A stretch of 64,000 nucleotides of DNA from the NCBI GenBank assembly GCA_036937835.1, contig CM072880.1, positions 1,799,501 to 1,863,500 on the forward strand, written 5' to 3'. Below are positions 11,521-22,525 of the stretch, piece by piece. Below the pieces are notes generated by a model, which worked only from the letters and a program-made list of their open reading frames with translations, searched no databases and was not told where the DNA came from. The number at the start of each line of letters is the position of its first letter. Position 1 is the first letter of the stretch. This DNA comes from Pampus argenteus (taxonomy: Eukaryota; Chordata; Actinopteri; Scombriformes; Stromateidae). Both the position numbers and the translations under genes were made by a program.

Positions 11521-11939
11521 TTTCAACAAAGGTTGATTGAAAAGGGTTTAAGTAGAAGTTTTCTCCGTTCGTCTTTCTTCTCCTTCCTCTCCAGAGAGCT
11601 TCTTGAACCGACAAACGCCTCGCGACAGCGGATACTTGTGTCCCGCAGAAGCAGAAGTGGTCACCGTTTTGGTTTTACCGTTTGTCCTTCCTTTTTCTTT
11701 AGCTGCATACATCACCCTGTGGATGTGGGAGGATTTCCATCAAAGTAGATGAATTGTTGAGTTTGCAAGTTTATTGGTTTTTTTTGGTTGTTTTTTTTTG
11801 CTTAGTTGACACTATTCTCATTTTCTCAGAGGTCACTTATGTGAAATTTATATCATAATGTATTTGGTAATTATTCTGGGAAGGAGAAAGTCATACTGCT
11901 CCAGCCCTGTGACACACAGACATGTCACAACATCAGCCT

Positions 11940-13150
11940 CTGAACTAACATGAATTATTTTGAATTGCACAAAACTTTGCAAGGTTTAACTTGATTGTTT
12001 TTACACAGTTTGTCAATATGGGCTTTAAAAGAAAGCTGTGAATTTATTATTAACCCAAGATATTTATATTGGCTGGCAGTTTTTATTTTTTCTCTATTAA
12101 CATGTATGTCTGAGTGAGGTGATACTTTATGTATTTTAGTGAAATACATGCCTACAGTTTTAGAAATGTTTAGCTGTAGACAGCACTCTGCAACCAAGTT
12201 GTGATACAGGACATTGTTTTAAGGAGTTTAATGGCAACAGTGTCTTTTGTACGACCATGAACAAAGAAAACCGTGTCGTCTGCATACATGAAGCATTCAG
12301 CTTCAGGACAATCAGTGGGCAAATCATTAATATAAAGACTAAATAAAAGAGAATAAAAGGTTGCCTAATATTGACCCCTGAGGGACTCCAGAGGTTAGCT
12401 TAAGAGAGTCAGATCTGCAGTTGTTAACTAATACTGATTGTGTTTGATCATGCAGATATGCTTATTGGACGGTAGTTATGCAGACAGGTTGCGTCACCAG
12501 ATTTAAAGACAGGGGTAACAATAGCAGATTTCCAGGCCTTTGGAAATTGACCCGACAAAATTGAAAGATTAATGATTGAGACAATATGAGTGGTGAGAAC
12601 TGAACTGAAAGGTCTTTAAACATGTTGGTGTCCATTCCAAAAACATGCTTTGCTTTAGATGGTTTGAGTGATTGCATTAAATCAATAACTTTGGTCTCAG
12701 TAATGTTTGTAATGTCGAAGGGCTGTGTTGCAGACAATGCAGGGAATTTCCTCCTTTGATTTATTGTATACTTATCAGAGATTTCTGACACTGACTCAGT
12801 GAAGTAGTTGATAAGTAGATGAATCATAACACCACCTCCCTTAAGACCTTGTCTGTCTTTTCTAAACAATTTATAACCGATAGTATTGCTGAAGGCCAAG
12901 ATTCACAGAGCCATGTCTCGGATAGGCAAAGGAAGTCAATATTTGAGTTAGTGAGAAGGTGATGGATCTGATCACTTTGTGTTAGAATACTACGTATATT
13001 TAAGTGTGTACAAAGAATGCATTTTGGTTTATGTGTTGAATCACACATTAATTTAGAGTTATTAATGGTTTGAAACACTCTGAATTTCCGGTGTTTTAAT
13101 ATTGCAGGATTTGGCAGCTTCCTCTTTCTTGAATTCTTCAGTGTTTGCAT
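11940..13150 (-). mobile_element. Decayed L2/Rex-type LINE (endonuclease and reverse transcriptase remnants)
   Basis: Minus-strand translation shows an apurinic-endonuclease-like start with LNIRSILTQSD and LCLSETWL (about 12900-13100). A linker with NITETKVIDLMQSLKPSKA follows near 12680. RT motifs come next: GVPQGSILG-like near 12375, YADDT near 12275 and KYLGLIINSQLSF near 12050. Frameshifts and stops break the ORF several times. Poly-T stretches at about 11778-11801 could be the A-tail. The element lies next to the 5' flank of the chemokine pseudogene. Confidence 0.85.
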
Positions 13151-13292
13151 GTGACTTTACACTGCCAGCATCCACATCAGCCAAAAGACCTCCACCTACC
13201 ATTGGCCCAGTTAACAGAGGTGGAGGCCCAGCTAGCAGTGGTTTTGGTCAACATAGCAAAAGTGGAGACCCAGCTAGCAGTGGTCAACTAAG

Positions 13293-15244
13293 GTCAAGAC
13301 AAGCTTGCACACATCAAAGAATACAAATTCTTGTGCAAACAGATTTCATATTTCCAAAGATTAAGAGACAGATATAAAGAATTGTATGTGCAGTTGAGTG
13401 GAAAAAGAGATGCAGCAAGCAGTTTTTTAACCACTTCCTTTAAATGGTCATTTCCTCGAAAGAAGTCTCAGTGAATCATTAACTTTAAGCCCCGAGTGTC
13501 ATGATTCACAGGCTGTTACCTCCTTGTTAAACATATTAAATGACTATGAAATCTATAGAAACAATAGTCTGATAACATGTATCATTAACACATACAGAGT
13601 CATGGATGCATTTACTGCTGTACGTACTCAACGGTATTTCAGCAGCGATGCGACTCTGTTGCAGAAAAGTTGTGTAAGATGCAGATAAACACTGGATACA
13701 AGCTCATAGAAGGAACACTTTATTTCTGACCAATGTTTTCATGGTTGCACATAATTTCATAAATTAACATGTTGCATATTAACAACAAAACTATTACAAA
13801 TAGAGAATTGATGACACAACATCATAAAGTTGTATACATTAACATTGATAAATACATTAAGTAATAAATACATTAATATTTCTAACAGCACTGATCAATT
13901 GAATTAAACTAATAAACTTTTCTTCTCCAAAGAAACTAAATATTGAACATAAAGTGATAATTGAACACATTTATGCTCTTCAAGTGCTTTCAAACATTTT
14001 GTCTGTATCAATGTTGAGGTCACTAAAAACCTTTCTGATAAAAGGTGGTCGTTGTTTTCATTGGTTGGAGGTGGAGAAGGAGGCTTAAGAGGTTTGACCA
14101 GCAGTAGGGGAGGCGGTGGATGTGATGATGGAGAGCAGGGAGACGGGAGACGAAGGAGTGGATTTAGCTTTTCTTGCATTCCTGTGAGACCAAACCAAAA
14201 GATGCAAAGGTTATATTAAGAAAGTGAACGAGGAAGTGAAGTGAGGAAATGTCAGAGTGAGTGAATGAACAATAATATGAAACTCACAGAAACTCTCTGA
14301 TCTTGCGGGGAACCCAGGGAGATTTCACCTGACTGCAGTATAGACCCGACTCTGTCTGAAAGCTGCAGGAAGCATGAACACGTGCAACATTAGTACTTTT
14401 CAAAGTATCTTCTCTTGAAGTACATGCTTGATAGACTTTGTGTGAGCAAGTAAAAGTTTGTATAATCAGCTTCATTTTTATGCAGTTAAGACGTTATGTC
14501 AGTTAATAGAAAATGTATAATAATAAAGTTACGAAGTAAAGTTATGAAGGAGCATTTTGTCTCTTTTAGCAGATTTATAATTCAGATTTAGAGACTATAA
14601 ATGATGAACTTTTTCAGTGTGCACATACAGCACCACGTTGGTTTTCTTACTTACATGATAGCTCGAACACATGGAAGGTTTCGTTCCTGGATCATGTATC
14701 CTGTGATCGGCTCGGTTATCTCCACGTTGGAGACTTGCTTACAGCAGGTTGCAATCTTCTCAGCTAGAGATTGAAGGAAAAAAGAAAAAAGTTAAATACA
14801 GAAATGATCATTTTAAACGGTTCATCTATAAGATGTCTAAAGTTTAAACTTACGAGGTAATGCAGAAACAGCCAGAGTCATCAGGACGATGGTGACCAGC
14901 ACACTGTTTAGCAGGTTTCTACAATTCATCATTTTCAACAAAGGTTGATTAATAAGATCTTAAATAGATAAATAGTGAATAAAGTCTTCTCCGTTCGTCT
15001 TTCTTCTCCTTCCTCTCCAGAGAGCTTCTTGAACTGACAAACGTCTCGAGACATCGGCTACTTATGTCCTGAAGAAGCAGAAGTGGTCATCCTGGTTAGT
15101 CATGTTTTCACTTTTTTTACCATTTGTCCTTCCTTTTTCTTTACATGTCCCGGCGGATGTGGGAGGATTTCCATCGAAGTGGATGATTGATGATGGAAAC
15201 CCAACTAACAATTTATTTTCGATCATCACACATCGTTTGGAAAA
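13293..15244. repeat. Segmental duplication, copy A (chemokine block)
   Basis: This stretch is collinear and highly similar to 20264-21951. Both contain a tail-extended CC chemokine gene, its 3' flank (for example the shared ATGACTATGAAATCTATAG, near 13541 and 20506) and its 5' flank (CTCCGTTCGTCTTTCTTCTC, near 14988 and 21729). Small indels separate the copies. Bases 13293-14084 hold no gene beyond this shared 3' flank. Confidence 0.92.
14085..14932 (-). CDS. CC chemokine with Ser/Thr/Pro-rich C-terminal tail (copy A)
   Basis: Exons 14854-14932, 14655-14763, 14288-14362 and 14085-14181 splice in phase to 119 residues. The signal peptide is about residues 1-24 (MMNCRNLLNSVLVTIVLM...). The chemokine core shows IATCCKQVSN, RNLPCVRAIIF, GLYCSQVKSPWV and the helix PRKIREFLNARKAK. 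The tail STPSSPVSLLSIITSTAS is rich in Ser/Thr and could be O-glycosylated. Compared with its duplicate at 20941-21672, the final exon stops early: the Gln codon CAA after GQTS is TAA here. That removes about nine residues and leaves the fold intact. An extended mucin-like tail recalls CCL25-type chemokines, but I do not assign orthology. The putative ligand acts outside the cell on leukocyte receptors. Confidence 0.9.
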
Positions 15245-15533
15245 ATAAATCAAATCAGATTTTATTTATATAGCCCAAAGTCACCAAATACATTTGTCTC
15301 AGAGGGCTTTGCAATCTGTACAGGGAGTGACACCCTCTGTCCTTAGACCCTCGATTCGAGTGAGGAAAAACTTGCCCACCAAAAAACCTTTTAACAGGGA
15401 AAAAGGTGGAAGAAACCTCAGGAAGAGCCACAGAGGAGGGATCCCTCTCCCAGGACGGACAGATGTGCAACGATGTCACATGTACAGAACAATCAACACA
15501 CTCATATTGTACACTCACAATGATGATGATGAA
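15245..15533. mobile_element. Interspersed teleost repeat inserted in duplication copy A
   Basis: The sequence begins near TTTATTTATATAGCCCAAAG and includes CAGAGGAGGGATCCCTCTCC. I recognise this as a family dispersed in many fish genomes; its class (SINE-like or MITE) is uncertain. It is absent at the matching point of copy B, where CGTTTGGAAAATGAAG (21949-21956) is uninterrupted. In copy A, GAAAA occurs on both sides, consistent with a short target-site duplication. Confidence 0.8.
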
Positions 15534-15667
15534 AATGAAGTCACCACCAGCACACTTATTAGAGATAATGACTCATTAACCTCGTACCAAGCACCATCAT
15601 TTTTGTGGAAAAGCATGAAAATAATGTACCCAAAGTAAAAAAGGTTATTGTTGTTCAAACCTTTTGA

Positions 15668-15710
15668 AGTCTAGAGACACTGAGGAAAAGACGGGAGGCA
15701 GAGCTGCAGG
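15668..15710 (+). mobile_element. Small RTE-type LINE fragment
   Basis: GAGACACTGAGGAAAAGACG and the following GGAGGCAGAGCTGCAGGTA resemble the late ORF2 region of teleost RTE LINEs. It stops abruptly where the 557-bp duplication unit starts. Confidence 0.5.
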
Positions 15711-16267
15711 TAACTCAGGTCTCATTTGAAAGGTAAATTGCCACAATTGTGCTAAATATCACAACTAATATTATGGGTGTCATTTAACAGGTTAAAATAA
15801 ATGATTGATTTAATATTTCTAGAGAGAAGTTGAAGAGCTTTTTGAATTAGCAGTGCTGCACTTTATGTCTGCATTAAAACTGAAGTAAAACCAGGAAGGA
15901 GGCCCGGAAGTGGTTTGAGGCCGATACTATATAAATGTGGCCTGAAGCATGAAATTATAATTCAGAAAAAATATAAAACTTATTGTTGTCTCAAGTATTT
16001 AAGACACTTGTAAGGCTACAAACATCAATTCCCAACATGTACGACAGCAGATTCAGGAAATGATGACCTCAAACAAGTGATGTAAGATTAAGTTCCTCAT
16101 TGGGTATCATTGGTTGGAAAATTAAAATACGGCAAACTTCCTTCCTACTTTCCTTCAGCCCCACTTTTCATTGTCAGTTGCAACACACGGGAGGTTTGGT
16201 CCAAACATGTTGAATGGACAGTTTCTTATTTTCTGAGAATTTCCCTTTTAAAAAAAGAAAAACTCTT
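15711..16267. repeat. Direct repeat unit (left copy) flanking an RTE LINE
   Basis: About 557 bases nearly identical and collinear with 17767-18333, both starting TAACTC[A/T]GGTCTCATTTG. The unit holds a TATA-like TACTATATAAATG (near 15927) but no ORF of note. It has no TG...CA ends, no primer-binding site and no tract typical of LTRs. Confidence 0.9.
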
Positions 16268-16410
16268 CTTGTAATCTTTGTATTGTGTAAGAAAAGAGCT
16301 GATAACAGTGGAGGAGTTACATTTGTGAAATATGTCAATATTAAATATGACTTGATGCAACATAATCAATGATCAATGTAGCCACAAGGTTACACAAGTC
16401 AGTGTCTTAT

Positions 16411-17765
16411 TGTGCTAGTCCCAAGCTCGGATAAATACGGAGGGTTGTGTCAAGAAGGGCATCCGATGTAAAACTTTGGCCAAATCAAACATGTGAATCA
16501 AACCTATGACTTCGGTCAACGGAAACTGGACTACTGTTGGTCAAAGAAGGAGAGGAGGAAGGTGTGTTCGTAGGAAGAGAGAGAAGAGGAAAGCCAAGAG
16601 TCTAGGACTGAGAGTAGGGACTTTGAATGTTGGCACTATGACAGGAAAAGGTAGAGAGTTGGTTGACATGATGTAGAGGAGGAAGGTAGACATACTGTGT
16701 CCATGAGACCAAGTGGAAAGGTAGCAAGGCTAGAAGCTGAGGAGCAGGGTTCAAGTCGTTCTATCATGGTGTAGATAGTAAGAGAAATGGAGTAGGAGTT
16801 ATCTTGAAGGAGGAGTTTGTTAGGAGTGTCCTGGACGTACAAAGAGTGTCAGATAGAGTGATGAGTCTGAAGCTAGAAATCAAAGGTGTGATGTTCAATG
16901 TTAGTCGGTATGCTCCACAGGTAGGATGTGAGCTGGAGGAGAAGGAGACATTCTGGTTGGATGTTGATGAAGTGATGCAGAGCATCTCTAGAGGTGAGAG
17001 AGTCGTCATTGGTGCAGACTTCAATGGACATGTTGGTGCAGGAAACAGAGATGATGAGGAGGTGATGGGCAGGTTTGGTATCGAGAGGAACACAGAAGGA
17101 CAGATGGTGGTTGATGGAAATGGCTGGAGTGAATACTTTCTTTCAGAAGAGTCAGGAACATATGGTGACCTATAAGAGTGGAGGTAGGAGCACACAGGTA
17201 GACCACATCTTGTGTAGATGGTGTAATCTGAAGGAGATCAGTGAGTATTGGTAGGTGAGAGTGTAGTCAGACAGTATAGGATGGAGGTGTGTAGGATGAC
17301 TGGTGGTGAGGAAGATGAAGACGGCAAAGGCAGAGTAGAGGACGAAATGGTGGAAGATGAAAAAGGAAGTGTTGCAGGACTTTTAGGAAGGAGTTGAGAG
17401 AGACTCTATGTGGTCAGGAGGTGCTTCCAGACGACTGGACAACTACAGCTAATGTGACCAGGGAGACAGGTAGGAGTGTACTTGGTGTGTCACCTGGAAG
17501 GAAAGTAGATAAGGAGACTTGGTGATGGAATGAGGAGGTGCAGGAGAGTATACGGAGTAAGAGGTTAGCTAAGAAGAAGTTGGACACTAAGAGGAATGAA
17601 GAGAGTAGACAGGAGTACAGAGAGATGCAGAGTAAGGTGAAAGTAGAGGTGGCAAAGGCTAAACAAAAGGCTTATAATGACTTGTATGATAGGTTGAACA
17701 CTAAGGAGGGAGGGAGGCACCTGGGAGACATCTGGAGGGAAAAGAAGAAACCTTTGATTACAGTC
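16411..17765 (+). mobile_element. RTE-type LINE, 5' half with endonuclease domain (decayed)
   Basis: It begins with the RTE leader-like GTCCCAAGCTCGGATAAATA. It then encodes endonuclease motifs: VVIGADFNGHVGAGNRDDEE and, after frameshifts, YKSGGRSTQVDHILCRW. A basic linker near 17538-17740 contains RLAKKKLDTKRNEESRQEY and KQKAYNDLYDRLNTKEGG. This protein type is often mis-annotated in fish as craniofacial development protein 2-like. Frameshifts and stops (for example at 17173) show it is dead. The reverse transcriptase half is missing at its right edge, where the duplicated unit begins. Confidence 0.9.
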
Positions 17766-17766
17766 A

Positions 17767-18333
17767 TAACTCTGGTCTCATTTGAAAGGTAAATTGCCAA
17801 AATTGTGCTAAATATCACAACTAATGTTATGGGTGTCATTTAACAGGTTAAAATAAATGATTGATTTAATATTTCTAGAGAGAAGTTGAAGAGCTTTTTG
17901 AATTAGCAGTGCTGCACTTTATGTCTGCATTAAAACTGAAGTAAAACCAGGAAGGAGGCCCGGAAGTGGTTTGAGGCCGATACTATATAAATGTGGCCTG
18001 AAGCATGAAATTATAATTCAGAAAAAATATAAAACTGATTGTTGTCTCAAGTATTTAAGACACTTTTAAGGCTACAAACATCAATTCCCAACATGTACGA
18101 CAGCAGATTCAGGAAATGATGACCTCAAACAAGTGATGTAAGATTAAGTTCCTCATTGGGTATCATTGGTTGGAAAATTAAAATACGGCAAACTTCCTTC
18201 CTACTTTCCTTCAGCCGAACTTTTCATTGTCAGTTGCAACACACAGGAGGTTTGGTCCAAACATGTTGAATGGACAGTTTCTTATTTTGAAAAAAAGAGT
18301 TTCCCTTTTAAAAAAAAAAAAAGAAAAACTCTT
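17767..18333. repeat. Direct repeat unit (right copy) flanking the RTE LINE
   Basis: Second copy of the 15711-16267 unit, with few substitutions and a longer A-tract near 18309-18322. Confidence 0.9.
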
Positions 18334-18402
18334 TTATTTTTCAATCAATGTCTGGAAACAAATATTCCAAAAATATTTGTATTGCATCTTAATGTTTTTG
18401 CA

Positions 18403-18777
18403 TAATGCAGGTTGACGGTGTTTAATCAGTGTGAACACATTTGTATTAATGTTAGTTTCAAGGAGAATCTGATAATATGAACGGCTTTATTTGACTTCAC
18501 TGTTGTAGATACACACAAAGGCAACATTTGCTTTCCTGTCACATCTATTCACACTTTGAGTATTGTTAACAGCTTGTGGTTTACTGCGGATGCAGAAGAG
18601 ATGCAGGAAGTCTGTCTGTGTGATCCAGGTCAAAGGCTGCATACCAATACGATCAGACATTATGATTAAAAAAAAAAAAAAAAAGCAAATGATCACATCT
18701 TTATGTTAAATGACCAAAACCAGGAGTGTCCCAGATACAATTATTATTGTGCTTATACACTAAAACACACAGGAAAT
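18403..18777. repeat. Duplicated 375-bp segment (left copy)
   Basis: Collinear and near-identical to 22151-22525. Both run from TAATGCAGGTTGAC to ACACACAGGAAA and share a poly-A tract of similar length. No ORF is supported. Confidence 0.9.
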
Positions 18778-18789
18778 GTTTGGAAATCG

Positions 18790-18930
18790 TGACGACTCCA
18801 CCACTCCACTAGGTGTCCCTGTGTTCTCTGCTGCTCTCATCTCCCTTACAAGTTCCAGGTTTTGGGAGGGTCATCCTCCTAATGAGACACCTGGGCTGAG
18901 GTGGGGTCTATATAAGGATGTCCTACCTGC
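18790..18930 (+). promoter_or_regulatory. TATA-containing promoter-like module, copy 1
   Basis: AATGAGACACCTGGGCTGAG, then GTGGGGTCTATATAAGG (TATA at 18909-18916) and ACCTGCAG, recur at 19833-19942. The pattern suggests a repeated promoter from a retroelement LTR or a duplicated gene. No coding sequence follows that I recognise. Confidence 0.5.
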
Positions 18931-19832
18931 AGCTTGGGCTGTGATGTCATTGAGTAGTTGTAGTCTGTTGAGTTCAGTGAATGACTAGACATCCTGTTAA
19001 TGCAGGAGACTTGAACTAGAGTGGTAAGTAAGCAAGCATTTTATTATTATTTTAATTTTGTTTTGTTTTAAGTGGCTGTAACAGGAGGAAATGGTGCTCA
19101 TCATGAAAGTGACTGTTGTTTTGGCCCTTGATAGGCTGAAGAGCAGCTTCCTTTGTGAGATTGCTGAGGGGGTTTTGTAGTGTGGTGTTAAATGTGGTTG
19201 GAGCAGTAGTCTCGGGGGCACGCCTGAAGTTGCTGGTGGGGGTCACCATTTACTGGTTGGCTCCACCGGGCTTGTGGGTTTCAGTGCATAAAAACCCACC
19301 ACGAAAATGCCTGAAGACTAGAGAGGAGTTGGCTATTCTGAGTAGGCAGTTAGAGGGACAAGACCACATGAAGTTTTTGTTGTGGTGAGCGTAGTGGCTG
19401 CAGAAGTCGAACCTGTGGTGTTGTGTTATGTAAGTAACTTTGTTGGCTAGTGTGGAGGATTTCTTTCAGCCTCCGTCAGAGGAGTTGTAAACAGTTGAGG
19501 GGCCTGTTACTTAAAGCTACAGTACCTCAGAAACGCCACCAGGGGAAACTTATCTTATGTACTGACAGGAGCCGCTGAAGCTCCAGGAAGCTTCCACAGG
19601 GTTCGTCTGATTGTGTTGGAAAATGAACCGAAGTTTTGGGGCTTTGAAACACACAGAACAGTGACATCTAGTGGTCCACTGCAACTATATCTACTTAAAC
19701 CAGCCTCTTTATTATACTTCAATATGTACACAATAAAAAGCATAAAACAAAACAATGTGTTCATTTATGTGAGAAGTGCTTGTGTTGCATTGTGAATAAT
19801 CAGCATAATGACATGGGATTGTGCATCCACCG

Positions 19833-19942
19833 ACCGCACCGCTCCATTAGGTGTCCCTATGTTCTCTGCTGCTTTGCTCTCCTCTTAATGAGACACCTGG
19901 GCTGAGGTGGGGTCTATATAAGGCTGTCCAACCTGCAGATCT
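19833..19942 (+). promoter_or_regulatory. TATA-containing promoter-like module, copy 2
   Basis: Same module as 18790-18930, with TATATAAG at 19914-19921. It lacks the internal stretch with the TTTTGGGAGGG sequence found in copy 1. The two modules are about 1 kb apart in direct orientation. The DNA between them (18931-19832) holds no recognised gene and is a candidate for a degenerate LTR-element interior. Confidence 0.5.
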
Positions 19943-20263
19943 CCCTCTTGCACCGGCTGCTGCAGCCACTGGTTTTGTTCTTTGTTTGACACACATTCAC
20001 ACACTTACACTGCTGATACTGACTTTTTTTTTTTTTACAGTCAAGAACCGGGCTGTGACTAATTACTTTCATATTTCCTTGTTCAGTCTGTCATCAGTTT
20101 TAGTTGAAAACTAAAAATAAGCCTTCTGAACGTATGTCTACCAGTCAGGGGTTAGTTCATAGTCCAAGGTACCAGTCATCCTTTCTGTGATTCGGCTGAC
20201 AGACTTTAGAGAAGTAATGAGGTATCAGGTGGAGCTGCTGCACGTCCTGGAGCTGATTGTTCT

Positions 20264-21951
20264 GTCAAGACGAGCTTGAACACATCAAAGAATAAAATTC
20301 TTGTGGAAACATTTTAAATTTCCAAAAATTAAACAGATATAAAGAACTGTATGTGCAGCTGAGTAGAAAAAGAGATGCAGCAAGCAGAGCGTTTTCTAAC
20401 CACTTCCTTTAAATGGTCATTTCTTCGAAAGAAGTCTCAGTGAATCAGTAACTTTAAGCCGAGTGTCATGATTTACAGGCTGTTACCTCCTTGTTAAACA
20501 TATTAAATGACTATGAAATCTATAGAAACAATAGTCTGATAACATGTATCATTAACATACAGAGTCATGGATGCATTTACTGCTGTACGTACTCAACGGT
20601 ATTTCAGCAGCGATGCGACTCTGTTGCAGAAAAGTTGTGTAAGATGCAGATAAACACTGGATACAAGCTCATAGAAGGAACATTTTATTTCTGACCAATG
20701 TTTTCATGGTTGCACATAATTTCATAAATTAACATGTAACATTGATAAATACATTTGGTTATAAATATATAAATACGTCAATTGAATTAAACTAATAAAC
20801 TTTTCTACTCCAAAGAAACTAAATATTGAACATAAAGTGATAATTGAACACATTTATGCTCTTCAAGTGCTTTCAAACATTTTGTCTGTATCAATGTTGA
20901 GGTCACTAAAAACCTTTCTGATAAAACGTGGTCGTTGTTTTCAGTGGTTGGAGGTGGAGAAGGAGGCTTGAGAGGTTTGACCAGCAGGAGGGGAGGCGGT
21001 GGATGTGATGATGGAGAGCAGGGAGACGGGAGACGAAGGAGTGGATTTAGCTTTTTTTGCATTCCTGTAAAACCAAAAGATGCAAAGGTTATTTTAAGAA
21101 AGTGAACGAGGAAGTGAAGTGAGGAAATGTCAGAGTGAGTGTGTGAGTGAATGAACAATGATATGAAACTCACAGAAACTCTCTGATCTTGCGGGGAACC
21201 CAGGGAGATTTCACGTGACTGCAGTATAGACCCGACTCTGTCTGAAAGCTGCAGGAAGCATAAACACGAGCAACATTAGTACTTTTCAAAGTATCTTCTC
21301 TTGAAGTACATGTTTGATAGACTTTGTGTGAGCAAGTAAAAGTTTGTATAATCAGCTTCATTTAAAAGCAGTGAAGAAGAGTTTCTTTTCTTACATAACA
21401 GCTCGAACACATGGAAGGTTTCGTTGCTGGATCATGTATCCTGTGATCGGCTCGGTTATCTCCTTGTTGGAGACTTGCTTACAGCAGGTTGCAAACTTCT
21501 CAGCTAGAGATTAAAAGAAAAAAGAAAATGGTTAAATACAGAAATGATCATTTTAAACGGTTCAACTGTAAGATGTCTAAAGTTTAAACTTACGAGGTAA
21601 TGCAGAAACAGCCAGAGTCATCAGGACGATGGTGACCAGCACACTGTTTAGCAGGTTTCTACAATTCATCATTTTCAACAAAGGTTGATTAATAAGATCT
21701 TAAATAGATAAATAGTGAATAAAGTCTTCTCCGTTCGTCTTTCTTCTCCTTCCTCTCCAGAGAGCTTCTTGAACTGACAAACGTCTCGAGACGTCGGCTA
21801 CTTATGTCCTGAAGAAGCAGAAGTGGTCATCCTGGTTAGTCATGGTTTCTTTTCTCACTGCTTTCTTTTCTTCTGCTTAAATCACTGTGTGGGGGTTTCC
21901 ATTGAAGTGACCAACGATTTATTTTTGAACATCACACATCGTTTGGAAAAT
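20264..21951. repeat. Segmental duplication, copy B (chemokine block)
   Basis: Collinear partner of 13293-15244. Bases 20264-20940 are 3' flank of the chemokine gene and hold no other gene. The shared 5' flank resumes after 21960 (ATTAGAGATAATGACTCATT), matching about 15559. Confidence 0.92.
20941..21672 (-). CDS. CC chemokine with Ser/Thr/Pro-rich C-terminal tail (copy B)
   Basis: Exons 21594-21672, 21395-21503, 21174-21248 and 20941-21064 splice in phase to 128 residues. Signal peptide and chemokine core are as in copy A, with substitutions: EKFATCC, SNKEITEP, MIQQRNLPCVRAVI, LYCSHVKSPW and NAKKAKSTPSS. The tail continues past the copy A stop to end GQTSQASFSTSNH. Copy C (pseudogene) shares the long-tail reading, so the long form is probably ancestral. 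Several of the differences from copy A change amino acids in the core, which could reflect relaxed or diversifying selection. Both copies have intact splice sites and frames. Confidence 0.9.
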
Positions 21952-22003
21952 GAAGTAACTAACCAGCACACCTATTAGAGATAATGACTCATTAACTTCT
22001 TAC

Positions 22004-22148
22004 CAAGAGGTAGCAGAGATGAAGATGCTGAGGTTCTCTTTGGGAGTGACCAGGATGGATATGATCAGGAATGAGTGCATCAGAGGGACAGCACATGTTG
22101 GAGGGTTTGGAGATGAAGTCAGAGAGGCCAGACGTGGGTCTGGTTTGG
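22004..22148 (+). mobile_element. RTE-type LINE fragment (3' end of ORF2)
   Basis: Translation gives MKMLRFSLGVTRMDMIRNE and RGTAHVGGFGDEVREA, typical of the C-terminal part of teleost RTE ORF2. In an intact element this region follows soon after the short fragment now at 15668-15710. Confidence 0.75.
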
Positions 22149-22150
22149 CG

Positions 22151-22525
22151 TAATGCAGGTTGACAGTGTTTAATCAGTGTGAACACATTTATATTAATGT
22201 TAGTTTCAAGGAGAATCTGATAATACGAACGGCTTTATTTGACTTCACTGTTGTAGATTCACACAAAGGCAACATTTGCTTTCCTGTCACATCTATTCAC
22301 ACATTGAGTATTGTTAACAGCTTGTGGTTTACTGCGGATGCAGAAGAGATGCAGGAAGTCTGTCTGTGTGATCCAGGTCAAAGGCTGCATACCAATACGT
22401 TCAGACATTATGATTTAAAAAAAAAAAAAAAAAGCAAATGATCACAGCTTTATGTTAAATGACCAAAACCAGGAGTGTCCCAGATACAATTATTATTGTG
22501 CTTATACACGAAAACACACAGGAAA
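22151..22525. repeat. Duplicated 375-bp segment (right copy)
   Basis: Partner of 18403-18777. It abuts the RTE fragment directly. Confidence 0.9.

Noticed and set aside
15711..18333. LTR retrotransposon with the 557-bp repeats as LTRs
   Set aside because: The interior is an RTE (non-LTR) element, and the repeats lack TG...CA ends and a primer-binding site.
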